64,000 bases of DNA from Enterococcus_D sp050529585. Its GTDB lineage: Bacteria; Bacillota; Bacilli; Lactobacillales; Enterococcaceae. Each line of letters begins with the position of its first letter. Position 1 is the stretch's first letter. The position numbers and the translations under genes were made by a program. Positions 1 to 6,541 of this stretch are shown here, piece after piece. The stretch is taken from the NCBI RefSeq assembly GCF_050529585.1, contig NZ_CP172882.1, forward strand, positions 682,001-746,000, read 5' to 3'. The notes beneath the pieces were generated by a model. That model did not search any database. It had not been told where the DNA came from and was given only the letters and a program-made list of their open reading frames with translations.

Positions 1-495
1 CCAGTCTTGGCTGAGAAAGAAGTAGAAACGATCGCCACAGGATTAGCAGATAAATTCCCAGACAAAGCGGAAACATTTGAAAAAAATGCTGATGCGTATA
101 TCGCAAAATTGGCTGATCTAGACCAAGAATATCAAGATGCCTTCAAAGATGCGACCCAACGTTCATTCGTGACACAACATGCTGCTTTTGGCTACTTAGC
201 CAAAGAATACGGATTGAACCAAGAAGCTATTTCAGGTCTTTCTCCTGAAGAAGAACCTAGTGCAGCACGCCTGGCTGAACTAAAAACATTTGTTGAAGAC
301 AATCATTTATCTATCATTTATTTTGAAGAAACAGCTTCATCCAAAGTCGCTGAAACATTGGCTGATGAAACTGGTGTAGATACGGAAGTACTAAGTCCGA
401 TCGAAGGTATCACACAATCTGATATGGACAATGGTGTGACTTATCTTTCGATTATGGAAGATAACTTGAAGAGTTTGGAGAAAACAGTGAAATAA
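1..495 (+). CDS. adcA: Zinc ABC transporter substrate-binding lipoprotein, C-terminal part (AdcA/ZnuA family)
   Basis: This is the C-terminal lobe of a cluster A-I metal-binding protein that captures Zn2+ (less likely Mn2+) at the cell surface for an ABC importer. The frame is open to the window edge, so the N-terminal lobe and lipobox lie outside. Visible family marks are the metal-ligand region QHAAFGYLAKEYG, the SPEEEPSAARLAEL stretch and the YFEETASSKVAETLA segment. The protein stops soon after the second lobe and carries no C-terminal ZinT domain, unlike streptococcal AdcA. A perfect 20-bp hairpin follows the stop, so this is the last gene of its unit. The family is fairly sure; the metal is inferred. 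Confidence 0.85.
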   Translation, partial: PVLAEKEVETIATGLADKFPDKAETFEKNADAYIAKLADLDQEYQDAFKDATQRSFVTQHAAFGYLAKEYGLNQEAISGLSPEEEPSAARLAELKTFVEDNHLSIIYFEETASSKVAETLADETGVDTEVLSPIEGITQSDMDNGVTYLSIMEDNLKSLEKTVK

Positions 496-513
496 TTATT
501 ATAATGAAATTTT

Positions 514-570
514 AAATCGACCGATATAAGTTAGAAAGTAACAACTAACTTATATCGGTCGATTTATTTT
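514..570 (+). terminator. Rho-independent terminator after adcA-like gene
   Basis: Perfect 20-bp inverted repeat (514-533 with 546-565) and a T-rich 3' side, just downstream of the adcA-like stop. It separates the zinc gene from the AT-rich peptide island. Confidence 0.85.
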
Positions 571-619
571 GTATTTGAGATGAAGTTTTCTTATATCCAA
601 AAAAAAGTTAATATTTTTG

Positions 620-648
620 TTGATATCTCTCAAATAATATATTATGAT
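620..648 (+). promoter_or_regulatory. Promoter of the peptide-modification operon
   Basis: TTGATA (620-625), a 17-bp spacer and TATGAT (643-648), one mismatch from consensus in each hexamer. The predicted start of transcription lies inside the palindrome at 650-685. Confidence 0.6.
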
Positions 649-649
649 T

Positions 650-685
650 AATACTCAAATATAAATTAATTTATATTTGAGTATT
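650..685. promoter_or_regulatory. Perfect 36-bp palindrome at the transcription start (probable operator)
   Basis: Two 18-bp arms with no loop, centred between 667 and 668, starting 2 bp after the -10 box. It overlaps the expected transcription start, so a DNA operator for a dimeric regulator is the simplest reading. The T-run after it (684-689) also permits a weak early terminator if transcription starts further upstream. The XRE/TPR regulator at 4362 is the obvious candidate binder, by inference only. Confidence 0.5.
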
Positions 686-714
686 TTTTATATTGTAATG
701 AAAGAGGTGAACTA

Positions 715-807
715 ATGGATACTTTAGTAAAAGTTAAAGCTTTCTCAAAAGTTAAGATGTCTACAGAAACAAGAGTAATGTCATCTAACTCAAGTCAGAT
801 GGCCTAA
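715..807 (+). CDS. 30-residue putative RiPP precursor peptide
   Basis: This short gene has a good ribosome site (AAAGAGGTGA at 701-710) and its own promoter. The peptide begins MDTLVKVKAFSKVK and ends MSSNSSQMA. It has six Ser, two Thr, one Asn and no Cys, and its basic first half could serve as a leader. It stands where mccA stands in microcin C operons: small peptide, hairpin, MccB-like enzyme. Microcin C peptides end in Asn, the residue that MccB modifies, whereas this one ends in Ala, so the modified residue cannot be predicted. No relative was recognised. That it is a real small gene is well supported by context; its role as the enzyme's substrate is inferred. Confidence 0.65.
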   Translation: MDTLVKVKAFSKVKMSTETRVMSSNSSQMA

Positions 808-814
808 TAACGAG

Positions 815-856
815 AAAAGTCAGGGTAATTAGTCATCATAACTACCCTGACTTTTT
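815..856 (+). terminator. Hairpin between precursor peptide and modification genes (partial terminator)
   Basis: A 12-13 bp stem (815-827 with 843-855) and a T-run, lying 8 bp after the peptide stop. No new promoter is obvious before the next gene, so partial read-through would give much peptide mRNA and less enzyme mRNA, as described for the hairpin between mccA and mccB. Confidence 0.7.
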
Positions 857-889
857 ATTAATATTTTTAACAGGTGAAGGGAAATTGTC

Positions 890-1951
890 ATGGATAATAA
901 AAGATATATACTAAATGATACTTTATTAGTATTTAAAAATGAACAAGGGTTAGTTTTATCTTTGCCCGAAGAAAATAGTTTTGTTATTGATCAAAACATT
1001 GATGCTTTTATTTTTTTATTAAATCAGTTTTTTTTGCCGAATTCTTTTGAACAAGCGTTTGAAAATGCGATTGATAATGGGATTGATTTTAAGGATGTAG
1101 AAGAAGAGACACAGTGCTTCCTAATAAAAGAAAATTTGATAAAATCTTTTTTTGTTCCAAAAGAAATAGAGACTTCGTTGACTAATAAACAGTTAACAAA
1201 ATATGATCGACAAATACGTCATTTTTCATCTAAAAATGGACAAAATTTCAAGACTGCTATAAGAATGCAAGAGTCTATTTGTCAAGCTCATGTGATGATA
1301 ATTGGTGTAGGCGGAATTGGTTCTTATTTGAGTAGTGGGCTAGCGTTGTTAGGCGTTAAAGAACTTACACTTATTGATTTTGATAATATCGAGCTAAGTA
1401 ATACTTCTAGGCAAATATTGTATACAGAAAATGACCTGGGGAAAGACAAGCTAAGCGTAGCAAAACAAAAGTTGTTGGACTATAATCCAGAGTTGAAAAT
1501 AAATTGCTACAATATCAACATTAAAGACGAAACATCACTAGAATCTGTTTCTACAGATGGAGTATCAATGCTATCTCTTTGTGCAGATAAACCTTTGTTA
1601 GAAATACACTATATAATTGATAGTTTTTGCCAAAAGCGAAATATACCATGGATTATGGGAGGACCATTTTCACAAGGACGAGTAAGTTTAGGACCAATCA
1701 TAATACCGAGAAAGACAGCAAGCTATACAGATATGGTTAAAAAAAGCCATATTATTGATGATGATATTAGTAGAATCAACTCTAGAAGAATTTCTGCAAT
1801 TATTGATTCAGATAATTCTTTAGCAGCCAAGATGCAGGAAGTGGAGATTATCAAATATTTAACTAAGTACCAAGAAGTTTCTGTTTTAGGAAAACAGTTC
1901 ATCATTGATACTGCTACGTGGAATATAGAGGAAATTTGTCTATGCGATTAA
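890..1951 (+). CDS. MccB-like E1/ThiF-family peptide adenylating enzyme
   Basis: An ATP-dependent adenylyltransferase of the ThiF/MoeB/E1 fold, 353 residues, about the length of MccB. Residues 1-95 look like a winged-helix peptide-recognition domain (RRE type). The catalytic domain opens with YDRQIR (105-110), then the nucleotide loop GVGGIG (139-144), the acidic LIDFD (161-165), NTSRQ (171-175) and K187. The paired CxxC zinc motif of MoeB and ThiF is missing. It follows the peptide gene and its hairpin and overlaps the AAA+ gene by 10 bp. Family knowledge predicts AMP activation of a peptide, probably at its C-terminus. Substrate and product (nucleotide conjugate, amide or ring) are unknown. 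The frame is AT-rich. Confidence 0.8.
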   Translation: MDNKRYILNDTLLVFKNEQGLVLSLPEENSFVIDQNIDAFIFLLNQFFLPNSFEQAFENAIDNGIDFKDVEEETQCFLIKENLIKSFFVPKEIETSLTNKQLTKYDRQIRHFSSKNGQNFKTAIRMQESICQAHVMIIGVGGIGSYLSSGLALLGVKELTLIDFDNIELSNTSRQILYTENDLGKDKLSVAKQKLLDYNPELKINCYNINIKDETSLESVSTDGVSMLSLCADKPLLEIHYIIDSFCQKRNIPWIMGGPFSQGRVSLGPIIIPRKTASYTDMVKKSHIIDDDISRINSRRISAIIDSDNSLAAKMQEVEIIKYLTKYQEVSVLGKQFIIDTATWNIEEICLCD

Positions 1952-2961
1952 AAATAGAAGAAATTCTGAATGAATTACAAGAATCTAACCAAGACGAAAC
2001 ATTAGCGAATATTCTACAATATATATCTAGTAATAGTGAGATAGAATTTTATAAGGGTTTATTGCCAGATGATTCAGCAGTTCAAAATCCATATAAACAA
2101 CTAATTGATGAATTTAAAGTTTCATATATTCAAGGGGATGAAGTTGATTTTATAGAGTTTCTTAAATTACAAGAAACTGACTATGCGCAATATATTAACT
2201 ATCTGGAAGTACCTAAGGATGAAGTGCCTAAAGGCAAATTTATAGAAGCTGAAGGATTCGTTGGGAGAGAAAAAGAGTTAAAATTATTAGATATCTTTTT
2301 AAATAGAGAAATTAAGAAAAATGTTCTAATAGTTGGAGATCCAGGTGTAGGGAAAACATCGTTAGTAAATTATTACTCTGGTGTTTCTAATAAGAAAATT
2401 CGTGAGATCCGATTTTCAGCTATACTATCTGGAACAAAATATCGAGGAGAGTTTGAAGAAAAGCTTACGAATGAAATTAAGCAAGCTGTATCTTTGAGGG
2501 AGACATTATTTATTGATGAAGCGCACGTATTAATTAATGCTGGAGGTACAGAAGGTGGCATCTCAGCAGCAAATATTTTAAAACCGTTCTTAACAGATAG
2601 AAATTTTGTGATGATTGGTGCAACAACGTTAGATGAGTATGAATTATTTCTAAAAGATAAAGCATTTGAAAGAAGATTTAACTTTTTATTTTTGGATGAA
2701 ATTACTGAGAACGAACTATTTTCAATATTTCTTAATCATATGAGAACTAAAGAGTTAAGGAATCAGTCTTTTTTTGAAAAAATAATAAAGATGTTAGATG
2801 ATTATTTGCCAGCTAGAAACTACCCAGATAAATTAGTTGACTTTGTAGATTTTTTTAATTCTGCATGTTCGTATGAAGATTACGACTCTAATCAAGTCAT
2901 TGAATTATTTATCTCTTCAATTCCTTTAAGAGAGAGGGGAGGGAGAAATAATGTTGCTTAA
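1942..2961 (+). CDS. Single-module Clp/Hsp100-type AAA+ ATPase
   Basis: A 339-residue protein with one AAA+ module resembling the first ring of ClpA/B/C. It has Walker A GDPGVGKT (132-139), a ClpB-like pore loop with KYRGEFEEK (166-174), Walker B LFIDEAH (189-195), sensor IGATT (225-229) and an FERRF arginine-finger segment (242-246). About 100 unrecognised residues precede it. A second ring and a ClpP-docking loop are absent, so it should remodel or unfold a partner rather than feed a protease. ATG 1942 is chosen over GTG 1918 because AGAGGA lies 9 bp before it. It overlaps the ThiF-like gene by 10 bp and the MFS gene by 11 bp, so the three are co-translated. A role in making, loading or resisting the product is inferred. 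Confidence 0.75.
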   Translation: MRLKIEEILNELQESNQDETLANILQYISSNSEIEFYKGLLPDDSAVQNPYKQLIDEFKVSYIQGDEVDFIEFLKLQETDYAQYINYLEVPKDEVPKGKFIEAEGFVGREKELKLLDIFLNREIKKNVLIVGDPGVGKTSLVNYYSGVSNKKIREIRFSAILSGTKYRGEFEEKLTNEIKQAVSLRETLFIDEAHVLINAGGTEGGISAANILKPFLTDRNFVMIGATTLDEYELFLKDKAFERRFNFLFLDEITENELFSIFLNHMRTKELRNQSFFEKIIKMLDDYLPARNYPDKLVDFVDFFNSACSYEDYDSNQVIELFISSIPLRERGGRNNVA

Positions 2962-4114
2962 AATGCGGCTTACACAGGAAAACATTTATTTATTCAGTAA
3001 TTTTCTGTTTAATTTAGGGAGAGTACTTCCCCATGCAGTATTAACAATCATTTTACTAAATAAGGGCTTGAATCTATCTGAAATATCATTAATCCAAAGT
3101 ATGTTTATGGTAGCAGTACTAATATCCGAATTTCCTTCAGGTATATTGGCAGATCGATTTTCAGTAAAGATCATGTACCAACTTGCACTCATATTTATAG
3201 CTATTTCATATTTAATGGTGTATTTGACAAGTAATTTTTATCTTCTATGTATTTCTTGGGGAATATATGGATTGTCTGCAGCTAGTATGAGCGGAACTTT
3301 AGATAGCTATTTTGTGAAATTGTATAGAAATGACGAAGACGATATTAAGCCTTTTGTAGTAAAAAAAAATAGTAGCATGATGTATAGTGCGTTGTTTGGA
3401 GGATTATTTGGAAGTGTACTTTACAATGTAATCAATACAAATATATATGTAGTTTCAATAGTTTTTTTTATAATTGCATTAATACAAGTAACATTGGGTA
3501 TTAGTGTTCAAATAGACGAACATAGCAATGAGCAAGTCTTAAGTGACTTTATTAAAACCGCAGTTTTGGATTTAAGAAACAATAGAAATCTAGGTCTAGT
3601 GGTGATCCAGTTAGTACTCTTTCAAGTGATTACTCAGTTGTATTTCCAATATTGGCAAGTACTATTCTTAGATCGGAGCTTTGATAGCACCAGTTTTGGC
3701 GTTATTTATGTTGTAATGCAATTAGTTGCAATTTTAAGTAATCGTTTTTTTTCAAAACTAAAATATTCTTTAAAATCCGAAGCGTATATGATTATCATGA
3801 TGACATTATTGTTTTCGTCTTCAATAGTTACAACGAAGTTACCTTTTTTAATAACAATTTTTTTATTTCAGGTGCCATTTAATATTTATACGAATCAATT
3901 AAATTTAGACGTCCAGAGGTTAGTTAGCAAAGATAAAATTTCAAGTTCAGTTTCTTTAGTTGGGACACTATGTATGGTCTCGTCCATAGTAATTTTGTGG
4001 ATTTTTGCTGTTTTATTGAAATTTTTTTCGATAGATAGTTTGATATTAGCTACTATAGTATTTTTTTTCGTAACGTCTATTATTGTGTTGAAGTTTAAAA
4101 GTAAAAATTATTAG
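2951..4114 (+). CDS. MFS transporter, probable peptide-product exporter
   Basis: A 387-residue major facilitator protein with about 12 membrane segments. The loop after helix 2 carries the family motif (GILADRF). It starts inside the end of the AAA+ gene behind a very strong purine-rich ribosome site (GAGAGGGGAGGGAG). In microcin C operons the third gene, mccC, is an MFS pump that exports the product and protects the producer, and the same job is inferred here from position. No mccE/mccF-type immunity gene lies nearby, so export may be the only self-protection. Transport direction and substrate are not shown by the sequence. Confidence 0.75.
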   Translation: MLLKMRLTQENIYLFSNFLFNLGRVLPHAVLTIILLNKGLNLSEISLIQSMFMVAVLISEFPSGILADRFSVKIMYQLALIFIAISYLMVYLTSNFYLLCISWGIYGLSAASMSGTLDSYFVKLYRNDEDDIKPFVVKKNSSMMYSALFGGLFGSVLYNVINTNIYVVSIVFFIIALIQVTLGISVQIDEHSNEQVLSDFIKTAVLDLRNNRNLGLVVIQLVLFQVITQLYFQYWQVLFLDRSFDSTSFGVIYVVMQLVAILSNRFFSKLKYSLKSEAYMIIMMTLLFSSSIVTTKLPFLITIFLFQVPFNIYTNQLNLDVQRLVSKDKISSSVSLVGTLCMVSSIVILWIFAVLLKFFSIDSLILATIVFFFVTSIIVLKFKSKNY

Positions 4115-4166
4115 AAATCACATTTTTGATGAATTTACGACAATTGATATATTATTAAAATATTTA

Positions 4167-4207
4167 TATAAAAGAAGCCTTTATATTTAATAAAGGCTTC
4201 TTTTATA
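4167..4207. terminator. Bidirectional terminator shared by the operon and the small divergent peptide gene
   Basis: A perfect 17-bp stem (4167-4183 with 4191-4207), A-rich on the left and T-rich on the right, so it can end transcription from both sides. It closes the MFS gene on the plus strand and the 21-residue peptide gene on the minus strand. Confidence 0.8.
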
Positions 4208-4210
4208 GTA

Positions 4211-4276
4211 TTATACATATGTTGCATTACCATAAGGTATAAAACAATAAATAAAAGTTGATAGAATCAAGTCCAT
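4211..4276 (-). CDS. 21-residue hydrophobic peptide, candidate pheromone
   Basis: A minus-strand mini-gene with a near-ideal ribosome site (CGAGGAGG at 4292-4285, 8 nt before ATG) and a terminator 4 bp after the stop. The peptide starts MDLILSTFIYCF and ends IPYGNATYV: a hydrophobic first half and a polar, aromatic tail. It is divergent from an XRE/TPR regulator, 85 bp start to start, with an overlapping promoter. This is the arrangement of Rgg-SHP pairs and other RRNPP pheromone systems. A short C-terminal fragment would be the expected signal, by family analogy. It matches no pheromone I know. That it is translated is likely; its signalling role is inferred. Confidence 0.6.
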   Translation of the reverse strand: MDLILSTFIYCFIPYGNATYV

Positions 4277-4296
4277 AGAAATATCCTCCTCGTTTT

Positions 4297-4346
4297 TATA
4301 AAATATTTTATATATGTATTATAATTCATTTTATTTATTAAGTCTA
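4297..4346. promoter_or_regulatory. Divergent promoter region between peptide gene and regulator
   Basis: ATTATAAT (4318-4325) supplies a TATAAT on both strands. On the minus strand it pairs with TAGACT (4346-4341) at a 17-bp spacing. A perfect 16-bp palindrome (4297-4312) lies between this core and the peptide gene and may be a regulator site. Confidence 0.45.
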
Positions 4347-4361
4347 GAAAGAGTTGAGAAA

Positions 4362-5219
4362 ATGATCAAAATAGATGGTAAAAAAATTCGAGAAGTACGA
4401 AAAATGAAAAAAATATCTCAAATTGATTTGGCAGAGGGAATATGTAAACAAGCAACTATTAGCAATCTTGAAAGAAAAAATTATTGTAGTAGTATTAATA
4501 TTTTATCTGAAATCTGCACAAGGCTGGACATAACTCTTGAGGAGGTAATAATTAATCCGGAGACGGGAAAGTTAAAAGAGGTTTTAGCTGAAGTTGAAAA
4601 ACTTTGTTCGATTGGTAAACATAAAGAAGCCTTTGATCTGATAGATGAACAGACACCTTCTATTAGTGAATTGAAAAAAAATCAACTTTTTTCGAAATTT
4701 TTTTACTATAAAGGGATCACAAATTTACTAGGAAAAAATGAAATAGAGAGAAGTGTTCTTGATTTTCAAAAAATAATTAATTATCCAGGGTCAGAAATGA
4801 TATATCGAGTTCTTGCTATTAATAGTATTGGTATAGCATTCTCTATGAAAGGAGACAACATATTGGCAAACGAATATCATAGAGAATCTATAGGTATGAT
4901 GAAAAATCTAGAAAATCCACCGTTGCGATTAAGTAGAGTATACTATAACAGCGCAAAGTTTTTTTCTTCTCAAAAACAATATTCAGAAGCACTCGATTTA
5001 GTAGACAAAGGAATAGAAATTAATAAGCGTCATAAATCTATGGATATTTTGGATTTTTTACTTTATGAGAGAGCATATAATAAATTTAAATTATCCGCTG
5101 GAAAAGATATGGAGGACTATAAGATTGCTTCAGTAGTTGCAACTCTGAATGATAACACTCATTTATTAAAAGTAATTCAGTCAGACTTAGAGAGAGAATC
5201 TAAGGGAATATCTTTATAA
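4362..5219 (+). CDS. XRE-family regulator with TPR-like C-terminus (Rgg/PlcR/RRNPP type)
   Basis: A 285-residue transcription factor. Residues 1-65 form an XRE helix-turn-helix (IREVRKMKKISQIDLAEG, then ATISNLERK). The rest is helical with TPR-like repeats, the fold that binds intracellular peptide signals in PlcR, PrgX and ComR proteins. ATG 4362 is preferred to the in-frame ATG at 4314 because the helix-turn-helix starts straight after it and the earlier ATG overlaps the promoter. It is monocistronic, ends at a strong terminator and is divergent from the 21-residue peptide gene. It probably controls that gene and the operon promoter with the 36-bp palindrome. The ligand and its sign of action are unknown. 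Confidence 0.75.
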   Translation: MIKIDGKKIREVRKMKKISQIDLAEGICKQATISNLERKNYCSSINILSEICTRLDITLEEVIINPETGKLKEVLAEVEKLCSIGKHKEAFDLIDEQTPSISELKKNQLFSKFFYYKGITNLLGKNEIERSVLDFQKIINYPGSEMIYRVLAINSIGIAFSMKGDNILANEYHRESIGMMKNLENPPLRLSRVYYNSAKFFSSQKQYSEALDLVDKGIEINKRHKSMDILDFLLYERAYNKFKLSAGKDMEDYKIASVVATLNDNTHLLKVIQSDLERESKGISL

Positions 5220-5241
5220 GTATTCAAATAATGTAAACAAA

Positions 5242-5280
5242 AAATAATCTGATTTGAGTGTATCAAATCAGATTATTTTT
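5242..5280 (+). terminator. Terminator after the XRE/TPR regulator
   Basis: Long near-perfect hairpin (5242-5258 with 5263-5280) ending in TATTTTTG; A-rich on the other arm, so it may work in both directions. It marks the right edge of the AT-rich island. Confidence 0.8.
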
Positions 5281-5329
5281 GTTTACGGATTATTCTATGG
5301 AACGCTTACAACAAAACAAGTATAGTTCA

Positions 5330-5358
5330 TTGACTTTTTTAATAAAATCGAATAAATA
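5330..5358 (+). promoter_or_regulatory. Orphan promoter in the gap before the rhamnose genes
   Basis: TTGACT (5330-5335), 17 bp, TAAATA (5353-5358). Only a 14-codon GTG frame (5381-5425) follows. No other gene was seen in the 230-bp gap 5281-5512. Confidence 0.3.
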
Positions 5359-5512
5359 ACGGCTTCATAACACACAAAAGGTGGCGAAGTATTACTGTAT
5401 ATTCTTTTTGAGCAGTATAATATAACAAATAATTTAAAACGAAATGTAATATGCTAAAAAAATTTATAATAGATAATATCAATATTAAAAACATTTTTCT
5501 AAAACAATTTTT

Positions 5513-6391
5513 TTATCTATTCTCAGTATACCGATAATCACTTGGCGAAATGCCCACCTTGCTTTTAAACAGGCGACTGAAATAAGCCGTATTGTCGATG
5601 CCGATCGCCAAAGAAATTTCTTTGATCGGCATTTTTGAATACCGCAGCAAATCTTTAGAATAAGAGATCCGCTTGCTGATTTGATAATCGATGGGTGGCA
5701 CCCCGATGTATTTAGAAAACTCTTTGACCAACTGATATTTATTGCGGTGGAAGGTCTCTTCCAGACGCTCCAACGTGATCGCTTGTCGGAATTCCTCATC
5801 GATCAGTGCCCGCATGGCCAAAACATAATCCGGAATATCCGTTGAAGAAAAGTCTTGCCGATACTTTTGCAGCAAGAGTTCGTTCAGTAATTGGTGGATA
5901 AAAATAGAACTTTGGAAAGCCGTTTTTGCATTCGGTTCTTGTTGTAAAGTCAGTAAATCTTGCATATACAAATGGATTGGGTTTTGGACCACTCCTTTTT
6001 GTGTTGTCCGAAAGGTATGACTGCCATTTTTGACAAATTCCTCATAAAAAGCACGGGTGTTGCTGCCATAAATATGGATCCAATCCATCTCCCAGGGTTC
6101 ATGACTGATCGTCTTATAATACTGGTATTCCTTGCAATCGATAAAAAAGACATCGCCGGCTTCGATCACAGTCCGTTTGCCTTGATAAAACAGCTCCCCC
6201 TTTCCTGAAAGTGTGTACTTTATCAGGTAGGAAGGCAAGTTTTCCCGCTCGGTGAAATAAGGTTTCTGGGCTTTGAAATAACCAATTTCTTGAATATAGT
6301 AAAAAAGTTCTCGCTGTTTTTGTGTCGATGTATTGATGTACCGCAATGAATCGGTCGACCAAGAATGGTTCGCTTTTTCCCAATAATCCAT
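5513..6391 (-). CDS. AraC-family activator of the rhamnose operon
   Basis: A 292-residue regulator with an N-terminal cupin-like sugar-sensing half (GKGELFYQGKRTVIEAGDVFFIDC near residue 75) and a C-terminal double helix-turn-helix (about 190-288) with the usual AraC ending, YFSRLFKSKVGISPSDYR. ATG 6391 follows AAAGGAG. It is divergent from rhaB across 150 bp, so it most likely activates rhaB-rhaA-rhaD-fucO in response to rhamnose and may control itself. It plays the part of RhaR/RhaS but is a single protein, so no E. coli symbol is assigned. The family is sure; the regulon is inferred from position. Confidence 0.8.
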   Translation of the reverse strand: MDYWEKANHSWSTDSLRYINTSTQKQRELFYYIQEIGYFKAQKPYFTERENLPSYLIKYTLSGKGELFYQGKRTVIEAGDVFFIDCKEYQYYKTISHEPWEMDWIHIYGSNTRAFYEEFVKNGSHTFRTTQKGVVQNPIHLYMQDLLTLQQEPNAKTAFQSSIFIHQLLNELLLQKYRQDFSSTDIPDYVLAMRALIDEEFRQAITLERLEETFHRNKYQLVKEFSKYIGVPPIDYQISKRISYSKDLLRYSKMPIKEISLAIGIDNTAYFSRLFKSKVGISPSDYRYTENR

Positions 6392-6496
6392 TAGATTCTC
6401 CTTTGGCCAAGATAGTATAAGCTAATATCAAAATTGTGTGATGTAAAACCTATTTTGTCAAGTTAAAATTGGTTTATCAAGAATTTTCAGGTTGAT

Positions 6497-6510
6497 TGTA
6501 ATCGTTTTAT
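6497..6510 (+). promoter_or_regulatory. Probable cre (CcpA) site before rhaB
   Basis: TGTAATCGTTTTAT fits the catabolite-response consensus TGWAANCGNTNWCA except at the last two positions and lies 31 bp before the rhaB start. Glucose repression of rhamnose use is the expected effect. Confidence 0.5.
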
Positions 6511-6541
6511 ACTTGAACAAGATAATGAAAGGTGGAAGTAC

